Shown piece after piece: positions 62,234 to 64,000 of a stretch of DNA of 64,000 nt (position 1 is its first letter; every line of letters starts with the position of its first letter). This stretch comes from Methylobacterium sp. Leaf99 (GTDB taxonomy: Bacteria > Pseudomonadota > Alphaproteobacteria > Rhizobiales > Beijerinckiaceae). The notes below the pieces were generated by a model. It did no database searches. It was not told the DNA's origin and worked only from the letters and a program-made list of their open reading frames with translations. The stretch covers positions 124,181 through 188,180 of the forward strand of contig NZ_LMMU01000009.1 of assembly GCF_001422375.1 (NCBI RefSeq), in the 5' to 3' direction. Made by a program: the position numbers and the translations under genes.

Positions 62234-62872
62234 TCAGTCGCGGGCGCGCGCCGGTCCGGCGCCGTGCACCAGGGCGAGGACGCCGGCGCGCAACAGCTCG
62301 TACTTGTCGGGCACGCCGGGCCCCTTCGGCAGGTGTCCGGAGGCGGCGAGCGTCGCCAGACCGTGGGACAGGGCCCAGACCTCCAGGGCGACGAAGCGTG
62401 GGGCGACGCCGCCGAATCCCTCCGGAAACGTCGATTGCAGGGCGTCCACCAGGAGGTCGAACGGGCTCGGCCTGGGCCCCGCCTCGGGGTTCGGCACGGC
62501 GGCCGGCAGCCCCCGCGTCTCGAAGATCGCCGCGTAGTAGCCCGGCTCCTCCTCGGCAAAGGCGAGGTAGGCCTCGCCCATGCGGGTGAAGCGCTCCAGG
62601 GGCGTTCCCTTGGCCGCCAGAGACCGGGCCAGGCGCTCGGCGAGGTCGGTGAAGCCGCGCCCCGCCACCTCCTCCAGCAGGGCCTCGCGCCCCCGGAAAT
62701 GGCGGTAGAGGGCGGCCGGCGTCACCCCGACGAGGCGGGCCGCGTCGACGAGGGTGAAGCCGCCGACGCCGCGCTCGGCGATGAACCGGCGCGCCGCCTC
62801 GATCAGGGCCTCCTTGAGGTTGCCGTGATGGTAGCTGCGCCGGTCGTCGGGGCCTTCGCGCCAGGGTCGCAC
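62234..62872 (-). CDS. TetR-family regulator with WHG-type C-terminal domain
   Basis: This 212-residue protein has an N-terminal TetR helix-turn-helix: [41 protein letters not shown]. The C-terminal part ([30 protein letters not shown]) matches the TetR WHG group, where the conserved W-x-x-x-H-G motif lies in the ligand domain. It should repress a nearby or own promoter and release DNA on ligand binding. The start is GTG at 62872. A dyad upstream is a candidate operator. The ligand is unknown. Confidence 0.87.
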   Translation of the reverse strand: MRPWREGPDDRRSYHHGNLKEALIEAARRFIAERGVGGFTLVDAARLVGVTPAALYRHFRGREALLEEVAGRGFTDLAERLARSLAAKGTPLERFTRMGEAYLAFAEEEPGYYAAIFETRGLPAAVPNPEAGPRPSPFDLLVDALQSTFPEGFGGVAPRFVALEVWALSHGLATLAASGHLPKGPGVPDKYELLRAGVLALVHGAGPARARD

Positions 62873-62974
62873 GCTGTTGTCCTCATCGGGTCCGCCCCAT
62901 CATGACGAGCGAGACGCCAAGCGGTTGCAGACCGGAGCCCTCCCCTAGCACGCGAACGGGATTTTTTAAGCCAT

Positions 62975-62996
62975 CTCTGTCGATTAGTAGACAGAG
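62975..62996. promoter_or_regulatory. Inverted repeat, candidate TetR operator
   Basis: CTCTGTC-N8-GACAGAG is a perfect 7-bp dyad, 100 bases upstream of the TetR gene and 40 bases after the DUF1192 stop. An AT-rich stretch (ATTTTTTAAG) lies beside it. Size and place fit a TetR operator. Confidence 0.5.
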
Positions 62997-63034
62997 CGTA
63001 CGCCATCGACGCACGGGCGCAACAGGGCGCGATC

Positions 63035-63226
63035 CTAGATCCGGAAGATCGACCCCGCCGCGTCGCGGGCCGCGTTCTTGGCGTCGCGGGCGGCTTCGAG
63101 GCGGGCGATCTCGCCCTGCAGGAGGGCGATGCGCTCGGAGAGGTCCGCCACCGACAGGGTGTCGAGGGCCTCGCCGACCCTGTGGCTCGGGCTCGACCCC
63201 GAGGGGGTCTCGTCGTCATCGCGCAT
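63035..63226 (-). CDS. DUF1192 protein
   Basis: This 63-residue acidic-to-coiled protein (RDDDETPSGSS, then LSVADLSERIALLQGEIARL and KNAARDAAGSIF) matches DUF1192, a short alphaproteobacterial family with a helical coiled segment and an AA-x-x-x-F end. Function unknown. It precedes the TetR gene on the same strand, separated by the candidate operator. Confidence 0.85.
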   Translation of the reverse strand: MRDDDETPSGSSPSHRVGEALDTLSVADLSERIALLQGEIARLEAARDAKNAARDAAGSIFRI

Positions 63227-63265
63227 GGTCGATCCTTCCTTGAACTGTCACCATGCTGGGAACTG

Positions 63266-64000
<735 letters not shown>

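Overview
The window looks like a chromosomal segment of a high-GC alphaproteobacterium of the order Hyphomicrobiales, most likely Methylobacterium or Methylorubrum. The pointers are a ChpT-CtrA pair beside chemotaxis and flagellar genes, a Porin_2 porin, an EipA (DUF1134) protein, DUF1192 and DUF2852 proteins, a TIGR02302/DUF4175 giant, a MucR regulator, and a short-chain amide (urt-fmd) operon as known from methylotrophs. The genus is an inference from gene content, not from a marker gene.

Layout. 1-2.4 kb: the tail of a RelE-like toxin, ccmA-ccmB (cytochrome c maturation) and a short-chain dehydrogenase. 2.4-6 kb: three secreted beta-propeller proteins in a row on the minus strand. 6.4-7.9 kb: a soluble chemoreceptor with two duplicated PAS domains. 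8.1-12.4 kb: an NCS1 permease fused to a hybrid histidine kinase, with an overlapping REC-LuxR response regulator. Divergent from it, 12.6-20.9 kb holds urtABCDE, fmdA (formamidase), fmdB (zinc ribbon) and amiE (aliphatic amidase). Read together, 8.1-20.9 kb is a sense, import and hydrolyse unit for small amides or urea; no urease is present. 21-22.9 kb: an MFS exporter and mucR.

23.8-37.8 kb is a motility and cell-cycle block: flhA, an LPG-synthase-like membrane protein, fliJ, fliI, ctrA, cheR-cheB-cheY-cheW-cheA (the CheA carries a C-terminal receiver) and chpT. 38-55.4 kb is mostly housekeeping: cysQ, eipA, lptM-lysA, a DUF533 protein, TIGR02302, a small twin-TM protein, a PagL-like deacylase, a cobalamin adenosyltransferase, etfB-etfA, a 3-hydroxyacyl-CoA dehydrogenase, a Porin_2 porin and a quinone reductase.

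55.5-60.4 kb is an AT-richer, foreign-looking island with a DNA cytosine-5 methyltransferase on the plus strand, and on the minus strand a Vsr-type endonuclease, a GHKL ATPase and a 429-residue protein of unknown function. It is best read as an unusual restriction-modification or anti-phage system and is the strongest candidate for undescribed biology. 60.8-64 kb returns to core genes: upp, a DUF2852 protein, a TetR regulator, a DUF1192 protein and the C-terminal part of deoB.

Two families of interspersed palindromic repeats (A, about 105 bp, three copies; B, about 200 bp, four copies) lie between genes, three of them inside the urt-fmd-amiE run. A third kind of repeat, a 32-33 bp tandem array with hairpins, lies between chpT and cysQ. 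No rRNA, tRNA, CRISPR array or complete insertion sequence was seen.
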